64,000 nucleotides of DNA from the NCBI GenBank assembly GCA_963791805.1, contig CAWBTU010000006.1, positions 744,001 through 808,000 on the forward strand, in the 5' to 3' direction. The stretch is from JACMJL01 sp963791805. Lineage in GTDB: Bacteria > Bacillota > Clostridia > Clostridiales > Clostridiaceae. Shown here one piece after another: positions 52,671 through 61,914 of this stretch (positions within the stretch are counted from its first letter, which is position 1; each line of letters starts with the position of its first letter). Position numbers and translations under genes: made by a program. Under the pieces are notes generated by a model, which was given only the letters and a program-made list of their open reading frames with translations, was not told the origin of the DNA and ran no database searches.

Positions 52671-54588
52671 GCACGTCCAGCTAAGCTGAACTATACTAAC
52701 TGGTGAAAGTCCAGTAAAGGTAATCGTCAAGGAGCCTTTTAGCTATCCACTATGCGTATAAAAAATTATATGTGTAAAGTGTGGTGACAAAGTGTTCGAA
52801 AGAATGCGAGCAAAAATACAGGTTGCAACATAAAGTGAATCCTGCCGTATCGTAAGGTTGTTCTGTAGATGCAGAACAAAGAGGAAGTCGAGCACTGCCC
52901 CGGATTGCGAAGACCATGGAAGATGGGAAGAACTTGAAATGCACCATCGAAGAATCCTCCGGTATAATGGGAACGACATGTACTGAAAGCATAGTTTGGA
53001 TACTTACGAGACCTTCCTTTGCACAGCGATAGCTGTAGAGAAGATACATATAAGTCAGTTGACGAAATTGTATTCTTGCAAAGAAGGAGTCGGAGGAGTT
53101 CATAGTACCAATAATTATGCAGACAACATAACTGCATATAGGGAAGGGACTCTACTTTATTCAAGTTTTTAATGGAGGTAAGAGCGAGTGAATGCGAAAG
53201 CTAATAACACCATAGATAAAGTTCGAGAACTTCAAAGGAAACTATATCTAAGCGCCAAAGGAAGTAAGAAAAGAAGATTTCATGCGTTGTATGACAAAGT
53301 ATATCGGATGGATATACTGGAAAAAGCATGGGGACAAGTAAAAGATAATAGAGGTGTAGGCGGTATTGATGAAATAAGCATAGATGATATTATTGCTTAT
53401 GGGGAAGATAAGTTCTTAAAAGAAATACAAGAGGAACTTAAAGAAAATCAATATCGAGCAAAACCTGTAAAAAGAGTATATATCCCAAAGAAAGATGGTA
53501 GTAAAAGACCACTTGGTATACCAGTAATAAGAGATAGAGTAATACAAATGGCAACAAAGATAGTTATAGAGCCAATATTTGAGGCTGATTTGAAAGAATA
53601 CTCCTATGGATTTAGAGTTAAACGGAGTGCCCATGATGCATTGGAAGTTATAAGAAAAGAATGCAATAAAGGTGGTTGGTGGGTATTAGATGCTGATATC
53701 AAAAATTATTTTGGTAATATAAATCACGAAAAACTAATGATATTAGTAAAACAAAGAATTTCAGATAGGAGAATACTGAAATTAATTGAGAAATGGCTCA
53801 AATGTGGAGTGTTAGAAAAAGGTGAATATAGTGTCAGTGAAATCGGTTCGCCACAAGGAGGGACGATTAGTCCGTTGTTGTCAAATATATATCTTAATTA
53901 TTTTGATATGTTATGGGAGAAATACTATGACCATTTAGGTGTGCTTGTTAAATATGCAGATAATTTTGTTATTATATCTAAAAATAAGAAAGATATAACG
54001 CATGCTCATAAAGCAGTCGTACAGATATTTAATAAACTGGAACTAGAGCTACATCCAGAAAAGACTAAAATCATAAATTTATGGGGAGGAAAAGAAGGCT
54101 TTGACTTTCTTGGATTTCATCATAGAAATACCATAAGGAAGACCAAAAATAATAAAGAATATCGTGTAATGACACAAATACCAACAAATAAAGCAATGAA
54201 AGGTATGAGAGAAAAGATTAAGAAGGTGTTTTCTAATAGAGTAACATTAGGAAATGATATCAAGGAAATGGTTAAAACTATAAATAGAAAATTAACTGGT
54301 TTTAAGAATTATTATGCCTTGAATTACAGTGCTAAACAACAATTAAAGAAAATAGATTGGTATTTGACACTAAGGTTTACCATATGGTATAGAAACAAGA
54401 AACAATTAAAACAAAGATGTAGATATACCAGCGAATTAATGGTGAAATTAAAGAAATTGATGATAGTCAACTTATCTTACTAAAACTGAATGCCTTAGAA
54501 AGAAGAATATCGGAAAGCCGTGTGCGGGAAAATCGCATGCACGGTTTGATGAGGAGAAGGAGGCGATGAGCCTCTGACTTACTCTACT
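52671..54588 (+). mobile_element. Group II intron, second type
   Basis: About 1.9 kb. It starts near GCACGTCCAGCTAAGCTGAA and carries a reverse transcriptase ORF. Domain V is at about 54514-54550 (AGCCGTGTGCGGGAAAATCG, then CATGCACGGTTT) and a domain VI-like hairpin (GAGGAGAAGG/GAGCCTC) ends near CTTACTCTAC. It is distinct from the intron at 20788. The ends are approximate, because the 3' flank does not match the interrupted repeat. Confidence 0.8.
53188..54483 (+). CDS. ltrA: Group II intron reverse transcriptase with altered YADD motif
   Basis: A 431-residue intron-encoded protein starting at GTG after GGAGGTAAG. The RT motifs are PLGIPVIRDRVIQMATKIVI, VLDADIKNYFGNINH and SPQGGTISPLLSNIYL. 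The catalytic motif reads VKYADNFVII, so the second Asp of YADD is Asn, which should abolish or strongly reduce polymerase activity. The maturase domain X follows (LTGFKNYYALNYS). There is no endonuclease domain. The protein may still assist splicing. Confidence 0.9.
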   Translation: MNAKANNTIDKVRELQRKLYLSAKGSKKRRFHALYDKVYRMDILEKAWGQVKDNRGVGGIDEISIDDIIAYGEDKFLKEIQEELKENQYRAKPVKRVYIPKKDGSKRPLGIPVIRDRVIQMATKIVIEPIFEADLKEYSYGFRVKRSAHDALEVIRKECNKGGWWVLDADIKNYFGNINHEKLMILVKQRISDRRILKLIEKWLKCGVLEKGEYSVSEIGSPQGGTISPLLSNIYLNYFDMLWEKYYDHLGVLVKYADNFVIISKNKKDITHAHKAVVQIFNKLELELHPEKTKIINLWGGKEGFDFLGFHHRNTIRKTKNNKEYRVMTQIPTNKAMKGMREKIKKVFSNRVTLGNDIKEMVKTINRKLTGFKNYYALNYSAKQQLKKIDWYLTLRFTIWYRNKKQLKQRCRYTSELMVKLKKLMIVNLSY

Positions 54589-54678
54589 GCTTATTTTTAT
54601 AGCATTTCCATAATTTATATGGTAAACTTTAATTGTAAAAATTAAACATCAATATATCAAGAATTAGGGTAGAGATTT

Positions 54679-54713
54679 AGTGATCTCCTTACATTAGGGT
54701 AGGGGATTTTTCA
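54679..54713 (+). terminator. Terminator-type repeat, copy 5
   Basis: AGTGATCTCCTTACATTAGG, then GTAGGGGAT and a T run. A diverged copy of the module-end terminator at 25688. Confidence 0.6.
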
Positions 54714-54714
54714 T

Positions 54715-55284
54715 ATGCAATTAAATATTAACAATAACCATAAAAAATGGGAAATAAGCTCGTATTATGGTAAACTATCATTGTGTGTGATTACTAAGGA
54801 TTATAGGATTGATACCATAAAGATTGAAACGGTTGTAAAAGAAAGTATAAAAAATGAAGCTTCTTGGTTTATAAATAAAGACATAAATCTTCAGCTTGAA
54901 AGATTGGACATGGAGGTTGAGTCTGATTATAAGTGGCTTCTATTTATAATAAAACAGATTCTGGACAACTCTGAAAAATATACAGAGAAAAGTGATACCA
55001 TAAAAATATATGTAGAGATAGCGGAAAAAGAAAAACTTTTGCATATTGAGGATAACGGTATTGGAATAAAGCAAGAGGATCTTGAAAGGGTATTTGAAAA
55101 AAGCTTTACTGGTTACAATGGAAGAGTAAAACATCATTCAACGGGAATGGGACTTTATTTAAGTCAAAAACTTGCTAAAAAGCTAGGGCAGTATATAACC
55201 ATAGCTTCTGAATATAATAAAGGTACAAAGGTATCAATACATTTTCCTAAATGGAATGATTATTATAAATGGGACTGTAATTAG
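54715..55284 (+). pseudogene. Histidine kinase C-terminal half fused to helicase-unit flank
   Basis: Residues from about 30 on are a sensor kinase ATPase domain: IVKESIKNEASWFINKDINL-like linker, N box IIKQILDNSEKYTEKSD, G1 EDNGIGIKQEDL and G2 TGMGLYLSQKLAKKLG. This is the BceS/VirS type. The membrane sensor and the phospho-acceptor His region are missing. The first 25 codons instead match the 5' flank of the PLD-helicase unit (ACAATAACCATAAAAAATGG, compare 25812). No ribosome binding site is seen. A deletion fused the two sequences. Confidence 0.75.
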
Positions 55285-55319
55285 ATTTGAGTAAGTTCAA
55301 ATCTAATTACAGTTTTTTT
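55273..55319. terminator. Perfect hairpin terminator
   Basis: CTGTAATTAGATTTGA / TTCAAATCTAATTACAG is a perfect 17-bp stem followed by T7 on the plus strand. It ends the kinase fragment and lies against the stop of the converging beta-lactamase-family gene. Confidence 0.9.
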
Positions 55320-56808
55320 ACTTGCGTTTTTTTAAAGAAGAATACAGATATTTTAATTTTATGAAGCCTATTATTAAAAGAGCAACAGAAATTAGAATGC
55401 AGGCTATTGACATATCTGTAGAATAATACATCATACATTTCCAGGTTCCACCTTGGGATGAAGGATAAAAAACAAGCAATATAATAGGGATAATAAAGTT
55501 TACAAAAATAAGAGAGATAATTTTAAGAACATAGGTAAATTTTCTTTTATGTAAATTCAATTTCCATTTCCTTAGTTTAAATGCAGATATAATTATTAAT
55601 GAAACAATTATAATAAGTATAATATTAGTAAGCATCATCATATTTGCTGGAGTAGCAAAAGATTTGGCAGGGGTTTTACCACATAAAATATCGGATATTC
55701 CAGGTACAATTTGCCCAGCAGTGAATGAACCACCAAGATTATCAAGAATTAATATACCAAGCTTTTCTTTAGGTCTTATCATAAAATCAGCGTGAAAGGT
55801 TGCTATCTCTCCTGAATGACCTATAGAGTCAATTACTCCGTTTTTAACTAATATATCTAGTCCCATACCATAGTAGCATTCATCCGCATCAACACCTAGG
55901 GGAAGAATTGTTTTTACCCCGGGCTTCATCATTTCATCTATTCCCTGTGGAGAAAGTATTGAAATATCTTTATATTTTCCCTTGTTTATAAAAATTGATA
56001 GGTAGTGACACATGTCTTCAGCAGAGGAGATAATATAACCTGCTGGTAGACTGCTCTTAAAAAATTTTGTTTTTGTCTTGAAAGGGATGCCGAAGTATGG
56101 CTTGTATCCAGAAGCCATGTTTCCTTTTTTGGCGTTTTCTAAGGATACATAGCTGTTACTCATTTCAAGGGGCTTAAAGATATGCTCTGTTATATACTCT
56201 TCGTAAGTTTGGCGAGAGACTTTTTGTATAATTTCTCCAAGGATTATATAGTTAGCATTGGAATATCTAAAACTTTTTCCTGGATGAGTAATAAGTTTTG
56301 TTTTAATGAGGTTATTTTCTACCAGCTCCTCTATTGATATTTTAGTGTTAACAGTGTTGTCAAAGTACGGTGCTATACCACTAGTGTGATTTAAGAGTTG
56401 ACGTACTGTTATTTTTGAAAAATTATCATTTTTATTTTGCAGACAAGGCAAATAATTTTTTATGGGGTCATCAAGATTAATACGACCAGCCTCAACTAAT
56501 TGCATAATTGAAAGGGCAGTAAAAGATTTTGAAACCGAGCCAATAACAAAAGGTGTTTTTTCATTCACGGCCCTTCCTGTAGAATCAGCTTTTCCATAAC
56601 CCTTAATAAATAAAACTTTATCATTGTTTATAATAGCTGCTGAGAGGCCAGGTATGTGAGTTCCTTTCATTTCTGATGAGATGTAGCTATCAATTTTATT
56701 AAAATCGTAATTATTATTCTCAGCTTTTACAGTTGATGAAATAGGTAGAAGGACTTGAATAAATGCAAGACCAAATATAATTTTTTTTGTTAGTTTCTTT
56801 AAGTTCAT
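55318..56808 (-). CDS. Beta-lactamase/serine hydrolase family membrane protein
   Basis: A 496-residue exported protein. Residues 1-28 are a signal peptide. Residues 35-360 form a class C beta-lactamase-like (PF00144) domain: catalytic SVSKSFT (S-x2-K), YSNANY (Y-x-N) and HSGEIATF at the KTG position. The C-terminus has about four membrane helices (MMLTNIILIIIVSLIIISAF onward). Such proteins are D-Ala peptidases or esterases and sometimes drug-resistance factors; it is not a classical beta-lactamase. GGGAGAATT precedes the ATG. It converges on the kinase fragment. Confidence 0.9.
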   Translation of the reverse strand: MNLKKLTKKIIFGLAFIQVLLPISSTVKAENNNYDFNKIDSYISSEMKGTHIPGLSAAIINNDKVLFIKGYGKADSTGRAVNEKTPFVIGSVSKSFTALSIMQLVEAGRINLDDPIKNYLPCLQNKNDNFSKITVRQLLNHTSGIAPYFDNTVNTKISIEELVENNLIKTKLITHPGKSFRYSNANYIILGEIIQKVSRQTYEEYITEHIFKPLEMSNSYVSLENAKKGNMASGYKPYFGIPFKTKTKFFKSSLPAGYIISSAEDMCHYLSIFINKGKYKDISILSPQGIDEMMKPGVKTILPLGVDADECYYGMGLDILVKNGVIDSIGHSGEIATFHADFMIRPKEKLGILILDNLGGSFTAGQIVPGISDILCGKTPAKSFATPANMMMLTNIILIIIVSLIIISAFKLRKWKLNLHKRKFTYVLKIISLIFVNFIIPIILLVFYPSSQGGTWKCMMYYSTDMSIACILISVALLIIGFIKLKYLYSSLKKRK

Positions 56809-56999
56809 GTAAAATTCTCCCTCCCTTAGTAAAGTAGCATCAAATATAGAACTCTCCTTTCTTTAGTTCTTTATCATCATTATAAGATGGGAAGATTTAA
56901 AAAAACATTTATTCATCTTACAATTTTTCCAATTAAACTTACATTATTGTAATAAGAAGAGTAAAAAGAATATCAATATATTTATCTAAAATGATATAG

Positions 57000-57093
57000 G
57001 GATATTTTTGAGGATGAAATAAAACTAGGCAGCGTTGCAGAAGACTTGTTTATTGAAATATTTATGGATACCTTTGGAGCAGAGAATGCTAGC
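57000..57093 (+). pseudogene. Unidentified coding fragment cut by a type I repeat
   Basis: The frame reads IFEDEIKLGSVAEDLFIEIF and MDTFGAENA, then continues into repeat DNA as SKLNLVSQTPLGCNIFQKRA. The family of the fragment is not recognised. Its start lies upstream without a visible ribosome binding site. Confidence 0.35.
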
Positions 57094-57312
57094 AAGCTCA
57101 ACTTAGTTTCGCAAACACCCCTGGGGTGTAATATTTTTCAGAAACGAGCTGTGAACGAATTAAGACAATTAAGACAATTAAGTAAAAATAAGTGCGTGAA
57201 CAAACACTGTCATGAAAAAAGCAACATCTAAACTAGAGTATAATTGCTCTAGTTTTTTTGATTAACAAGAATACAAGTTTGCATATTTTTCCTAAATTAG
57301 TCAATACTATAA
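57091..57312 (+). repeat. Type I repeat, long form, upstream of Rpn gene
   Basis: AGCAAGCTCAACTTAGTTTC core, GCATGAAAAAAGCAACATC-like middle and the hairpin AACTAGAGTATAATTGCTCT-AG with a T run (57230-57259). The last 60 bases (TACAAGTTTGCATATTTTTC) lead into the Rpn gene. About 95% identical to 60551-60757. Confidence 0.9.
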
Positions 57313-57346
57313 ACACATAGATCTATGATATAATAGAAAGTAGGTA

Positions 57347-58171
57347 GTGTTTATGGAAATAGCCTATCAGAATAATGATATTATAATGAAATGTATGTCT
57401 GAAGCTTTTAAAGATGCAGCTTTAGATTTTTATGGATTACATACAGCTAGAATTAAAGCAGTAATTCCCTCCGAGCTTCCTGTAATAGAGGTTAGTGAAG
57501 AAGTTATGGATTTTATATTCTTATTACAAGACGAAAGCTTGCTACACCTAGAATTTCAAACTACTAATAAAATTGAGAATCTATCACGTTTCTTGCTTTA
57601 TGATGCACGACTATATAAAAAAGATAAAAAGCAAATTAATACAGCAGTAATCTATTCTGGTGATATTGAAAAGGCACAGGATGGCATCAACGTTGGTTCA
57701 ATAAATTATCAAGTTTCCAATGTATATATGAAAGCTTTTGATGGAGATGAGATATTTTGTGATTTACAAGAAAAAATTCAAAGAAAAGATAAACTTGCAG
57801 ATAAAGATAGATTGAATTTAATATTTTTGCCCTTAATGAAAAGTAGTACAGATAAAAACGAAATGGCTATTAATGCAGTAGAACTTGCTTCAAAAGTTGA
57901 AGATGATGATGAAAAAATGTTATACATAGGAGCAATAGTTGGCATTTCAGATAAGTTTATTGATAAAGAATACGTTTTAAAACTGAAGGAGAGATTAAAA
58001 ATGACTAGAGTAGGTATGGAATTAAGAAAAGAAGGCATTAAAGAAGGTATACTTGAGACAGCAAATAAAATGGTTAAAAAGGGGTTTTCTATAGAGGACA
58101 TAATTGAAGTCACAGATTTGCAAAGGGAAGAAGTTCAAAAACTTTATGAATTGAATAAAGAGAAACATTAA
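57347..58171 (+). CDS. Rpn-family PD-(D/E)XK nuclease
   Basis: A 274-residue protein, divergent from the 24746 type. The nuclease core shows SLLHLEFQTTNKIENLSRFL, with E-x-Q as in Rpn/YhgA proteins, preceded by IEVSEEVMDFIFLLQD. The later domain has LNLIFLPLMKSS and ELRKEGIKEGILETANKMVK. The C-terminal helical domain ends VQKLYELNKEKH, almost the same as in the gene at 60785. GTG at 57347 or ATG at 57353 may start it. It is flanked by a type I repeat upstream and a type II repeat immediately after the stop. Confidence 0.85.
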   Translation: MFMEIAYQNNDIIMKCMSEAFKDAALDFYGLHTARIKAVIPSELPVIEVSEEVMDFIFLLQDESLLHLEFQTTNKIENLSRFLLYDARLYKKDKKQINTAVIYSGDIEKAQDGINVGSINYQVSNVYMKAFDGDEIFCDLQEKIQRKDKLADKDRLNLIFLPLMKSSTDKNEMAINAVELASKVEDDDEKMLYIGAIVGISDKFIDKEYVLKLKERLKMTRVGMELRKEGIKEGILETANKMVKKGFSIEDIIEVTDLQREEVQKLYELNKEKH

Positions 58172-58240
58172 CAAGTTCGTTCCTCCTAACAACCACAGCG
58201 AGGAACAATTTTTTTCAATCATAACCTAGGAATTAATAAA
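58169..58240 (+). repeat. Type II repeat after Rpn gene
   Basis: ACAAGTTCGTTCCTCCTAAC, then AACCACAGCGAGGAAC and TTTTTTTC. It starts at the stop codon of the Rpn gene, as does the copy after the Rpn gene at 60785. Confidence 0.75.
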
Positions 58241-58297
58241 CTCATTCATGTATCAATCACAGAACTACCTAACCATTTGAAAATCTAAATTGAAACG

Positions 58298-58425
58298 AAT
58301 AAGTATAACATAAAATTTTTCTCATACCCTATAGTGTAGACGATATAAAAAATCTACTCTATAGGGTATTTTTACATATACATAGAGAATATAAAAATCC
58401 AATTGTGACAGATACTGTAAGATTT
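58298..58425 (+). repeat. CCCTATAG-type hairpin repeat, copy 3
   Basis: Matches 47482-47610 and 48868-48992, with CATACCCTATAGTGTAGACG and CTACTCTATAGGGTATTTTT. It is followed directly by a DUF3427 helicase fragment. Confidence 0.75.
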
Positions 58426-60436
58426 AAAGATTTTCGTCGCTTCCAATGAAAAGGGTTTCCATACTAAAGCCTATATTTTTGAAAATAAAGATGAATATAA
58501 AATAATTATAGGATCTTCCAATATAACGCAAAGAGCTTTAAAAAGTAATGTAGATGAGGCTCACCATGCCTCTAGTCCATCCTATGAAAAAGTTATGGCA
58601 TATTTCAAGCCAAAGTTTTTACTTGGTATGACAGCCACCCCAGAAAGATGTGATGGAGGAAATATATTCGATATTTTTAGTAACAATGTTGCTTTAGAAG
58701 TTAGACTTAGGGAAGCTTTAGAGTTAGAACTAGTTATTCCTTTTCATTATTTTGGCATAACTGATATTGAGGGTATTGATTTAAGTGATGTAAAGCCTCA
58801 GGATGTTGACGAAATAGCTAAAAGATTAAAGGTTAACGAGAGAGTGGATTTTATAATAGAAAAGATGGAATTTTACGGCTATGATGGAGAAAAACGTAAG
58901 GCTGTAGGCTTCTGTGCCAGTATTGATCATGCTGAGTACATGGCGGATGAATTTAATCGAAGGGGAATAAAAAGTATATGCTTAACAGGAGATAATTCTA
59001 CTGATGAAAGAGAGTTTTATATAAAGAAATTAGAAGCGGATGAGGATGACCTAGAAGTTATATTTACTGTGGACATTTTCAATGAAGGTGTGGATATACC
59101 GGCTATTAATTTAGTTTTAATGCTTAGGCCCACTAACTCTCCTATAATATTTATTCAACAGCTGGGTAGAGGACTTAGAAATTATAAAGAAAAATCTTTT
59201 CTAACTGTATTGGATTTTATAGGAAATCATAAAAAGGCATTTTTAATAGCATTAGCTTTAAATGGCGCAAGATATTATGATAAAGATAGCTTAAAGGTAG
59301 CGGTGGCAACTCAGTTTGGTAATATACCTGGATGTACACATATTCAGATGGATAGAATTGCCCAGGAAAGAATACTAGAACAGTTAACTGAAGAAAATTT
59401 TAACTCTATGAAATACTTAAAGGAAGAATATTTAGAGTTCAAAAAGATGAACAATGGAAAAGTACCATATTTTCTTATGGATTATATAAAGTATGATGGA
59501 GCACCAGAACCTCTAAAATTTTTAAATAAGGAAAAAACCTATATTGGCTTTGTGGCTAAGATGGAAAATGATGATGCCTTAAAAAAATTATTAGAAGATG
59601 AGGTTTTCCTTAAAATCCTTAAAGAACTTTCAGGGAAGTTACCTATAAAAAGAGTATATGAGTTTAGTATATTAAAATACTTGCTAAACCATGAAGAAAT
59701 AAGCTTAAAGCAAGCTAAAAACGAAATATTAAAGTATATTGACCAGGTAGATGATAATAGTATTATTCATGCCTTTCAGTGTTTGAATCAAAACTATTAT
59801 GATTCAGCTCAATTTAAAAATAATATTAAATGCTTTGAGTTTAATGGCGAAAGCTTAAGCTGTACCTGGAATTTTAAAAAGATAATAAACGATAAAAAAT
59901 ATAGAATGTACCTTGAAGATGTTATAAATTATGCTCTTATAAGATATGAAAAGGAGTTTGAAAGTAAGTATTATGGAGTGCCCTTCTTTAAGTTATATGA
60001 GCAGTATCAAATGATAGATGCGGCATTACTTTCTAATTATAATAAAATCCATAGTTCCTTTAGGGGAAGCGGCCTTATAACCAATGGAAATGAATATTTT
60101 CTTTTTGTAGATTTACATAAGGAAGAAGGTATTAAGGAAAGTATAAATTATAAAGATAAATTTATAAATTGCGGATACTTTCAATGGCAAAGTCCAAATG
60201 GTACTTCTCAAAGTTCAGACCGAGGGAAAAATATTATCTTTAATAAACAAAGAGGGATTAATCTGCATATTTTTATAAGAAAGTATAAGGAAATTGATGG
60301 GGTTGTAGAGCCTTACATTTACATAGGTAAAGGTGATGTAACAGATTATGAAGGGGAGAAACCCATAACTGTTATAATGAAATTGGAAAAGGAAATGCCG
60401 GTAGATTTGTATACAGAATTCACAAAGAAGGTATAG
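58423..60436 (+). pseudogene. DUF3427-type helicase with internal deletion
   Basis: The frame opens with VASNEKGFHTKAYIFENKDE and IIIGSSNITQRALKSN, the PLD nuclease motif. It then jumps directly to VDEAHHASSPSYEKVMAYFK, so the Walker A part is deleted. From the ATG at 58595 a 613-residue frame stays open: LLGMTATPERCDGG, CASIDHAEYMAD, QQLGRGLRNYKEKS, and a C-terminal DUF3427 domain (INCGYFQWQSPNGTSQSSDR, VIMKLEKEMPVDLYTEFTKK). It cannot be an active ATPase. The family couples PLD nuclease, SF2 helicase and DUF3427. Fragments lie at 48987 and 61688. Confidence 0.85.
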
Positions 60437-60492
60437 CACACAACCACCCTGGGGAACAAGTTTTTCCAAGGATAAGCTATGAATATAACTGG
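60436..60492 (+). repeat. Type II repeat after the helicase pseudogene
   Basis: CACAACCACCCTGGGGAACA, then AGTTTTTCCAAGGATAAGCT. It starts immediately at the helicase stop codon and replaces the hairpin that normally follows this gene (compare 61734). Confidence 0.75.
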
Positions 60493-60551
60493 GGTGCCAG
60501 GCACGTGACAAGTGCGTGACAAGTGACAAATAAAATTCATGTATTCATTTC
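60493..60551. repeat. CACGTGACAAGTG repeat plus ATPase gene fragment
   Basis: GTGCCAGGCACGTGACAAGT and GCGTGACAAGTGACA, followed by AATTCATGTATTCATTTCAT. The latter matches 52510-52530 in the DUF4143 ATPase gene. Confidence 0.6.
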
Positions 60552-60757
60552 ATGGTAATCGCAACGACCTGCGGGGTGTAATATTTTCCAGAAACGAGCT
60601 GAGAAGGAATTAAGACAATTAAGCAAAAATAAGTGCGTGAACAAACACTGTCATGAAAAAAGCAACATCTAAACTAGAGTATAATTGCTCTAGTTTTCTT
60701 GATTAACAAGAATACAAGTTTGCATATTTTTCCGAAATTAGCCAATACTATAAACAT
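60551..60757 (+). repeat. Type I repeat, long form, upstream of second Rpn gene
   Basis: GCAACGACCTGCGGGGTGTA core, the AACTAGAG / CTCTAG hairpin (about 60672-60702), and the same 60-base lead-in (TACAAGTTTGCATATTTTTC) as before the Rpn gene at 57347. Confidence 0.9.
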
Positions 60758-60784
60758 AATATTACTAGGCTAATTCATGATATA

Positions 60785-61636
60785 ATGAAAGAAGAAATAA
60801 GTGTGACGGAAATCGATCCTAAAGTGGATTTTATTTTCAAGTTAATTTTTGGAAATGAAGAAAATACTGATATTCTTTTAAGCTTACTTAATTCTATTTT
60901 AAAGTTAGAAGAAAAGGATAAACTTGATAAAATTGAAGTTTTGAATCCATTCCTTAGAAGAGAGTTATTAGAAGAAAAAACTTCAATCCTTGATGTAAAG
61001 GCTAAGACTGTAACTGGTGAATTAATTAATATTGAAATACAATTATCAAATAAATATAATATGGATAAGAGAAGTTTATATTATTGGAGTAAATTGTATA
61101 GTGGACAGTTAGCCCTTGGACATGATTATAAAGAATTAAAGAAAACTATTACCATAAATATAATTAATTTCAACTATATTGATGGTGATAATTTTCATAA
61201 GATATTTCATATAAGAGAATATAGTTCAGGGAAGATACTTAATGATGATCTAGAAATACATTTTGTTGAACTCTTGAAAGTTCCTAAAGCTACAAAGGAC
61301 GAGAGAGATCCACTGCAAATGTGGGTTCAGTTTTTAAAGTATGAGAATAAAGAGTTATTGGAGGAATACGCTATGGCAGAGCCAGCTATTAAAAAAGCAA
61401 TTAATGTTTTAGACTATTTGAATAAAGATGTTGATACTAAAGAATTATATGAAATTAGAGAGAAAGCTTTGAAAGATGAAATTTCAATGATTAACGGGGC
61501 AAAGCTTGAAGGGAAACTTGAGGATGCAAGTATAATGGTCAAAAAGGGCTTTACTATTGAGGATATAATTGAAATCACTGGTTTAAAAGTTGAAGAAGTT
61601 CAAAAACTTTATAAAATGAATAAAGAGAAACATTAA
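60785..61636 (+). CDS. Rpn-family PD-(D/E)XK nuclease
   Basis: A 283-residue protein of the same subtype as the 24746 gene. The signature KVDFIFKLIFGNEENTDILL is followed by the core TSILDVKAKTVTG and INIEIQLSNKYNMDKR (D...E-x-Q), then WSKLYSGQLALGHDYKELKK. The C-terminal domain (MVKKGFTIEDIIEITGLKVE) matches that of the gene at 57347 rather than the 24746 gene, so tail swapping between paralogues is likely. No clear Shine-Dalgarno is seen at the ATG (GATATA before it). It is flanked by type I and type II repeats. Confidence 0.85.
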   Translation: MKEEISVTEIDPKVDFIFKLIFGNEENTDILLSLLNSILKLEEKDKLDKIEVLNPFLRRELLEEKTSILDVKAKTVTGELINIEIQLSNKYNMDKRSLYYWSKLYSGQLALGHDYKELKKTITINIINFNYIDGDNFHKIFHIREYSSGKILNDDLEIHFVELLKVPKATKDERDPLQMWVQFLKYENKELLEEYAMAEPAIKKAINVLDYLNKDVDTKELYEIREKALKDEISMINGAKLEGKLEDASIMVKKGFTIEDIIEITGLKVEEVQKLYKMNKEKH

Positions 61637-61692
61637 CAAGTTCGTTTCCACTAACAACCACCCCAAGGGAACAAATTTTTATAACCAAATGA
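61634..61692 (+). repeat. Type II repeat after second Rpn gene
   Basis: ACAAGTTCGTTTCCACTAAC, then AACCACCCCAAGGGAACAAA. It starts at the stop codon, exactly as after the 57347 gene. Confidence 0.75.
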
Positions 61693-61748
61693 AATTAGAA
61701 AAGGAAATACCCGTAGATTTATATACAGAATTCACAAAAAAGGTATAG
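61688..61748 (+). pseudogene. DUF3427 helicase 3' end fragment
   Basis: MKLEKEIPVDLYTEFTKKV and stop: the last 19 codons of the DUF3427 helicase (compare 60378-60436), here with the natural terminator palindrome still attached. Confidence 0.85.
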
Positions 61749-61772
61749 CATAATTTTGCTATACCTTTTCTG
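61732..61772. terminator. Terminator palindrome encoding both converging gene ends
   Basis: AAAAAAGGTATAGCA / TGCTATACCTTTTC. Read rightwards it holds the K-V-stop of the helicase; read leftwards it holds K-V-stop of the NUDIX remnant. Confidence 0.8.
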
Positions 61773-61914
61773 ATAAAAGCTGCTCCACAGCTGGAATATC
61801 AGCAGGAGCCCATTTTAATGACTCTAGATTTTATTTTTTTAGCCAAATAAATTTTGAATGTTCAGTTGCAACTGGGGTACCAGCTATTACCTTGCACTTT
61901 AAAGTTATCAAATT
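61757..61914 (-). pseudogene. NUDIX (MutT-like) pyrophosphohydrolase C-terminal remnant
   Basis: The minus strand reads LKCKVIAGTPVATEHSKFIW, LKK, stop, NLESLKWAPADIPAVEQLLS, EKV, stop. EHSKFIWL and WAPADIPAVE are typical of the (d)NTP pyrophosphohydrolase NUDIX C-terminus. It has one in-frame stop and no NUDIX box. It converges on the helicase 3' fragment. Confidence 0.7.

Noticed and set aside
52743..53164. Three overlapping minus-strand open frames of 78-132 codons
   Set aside because: They fall in the structured 5' RNA domains of the second group II intron and have no protein-like composition or start signals.
55318..56808. True class C beta-lactamase
   Set aside because: The S-x2-K and Y-x-N motifs are present, but KTG is replaced by HSG and the protein has C-terminal membrane helices, so a general serine hydrolase call is safer.
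57046..57231. A 61-codon frame as a real gene
   Set aside because: Two thirds of it is type I repeat DNA, and the rest is a fragment without a start signal.
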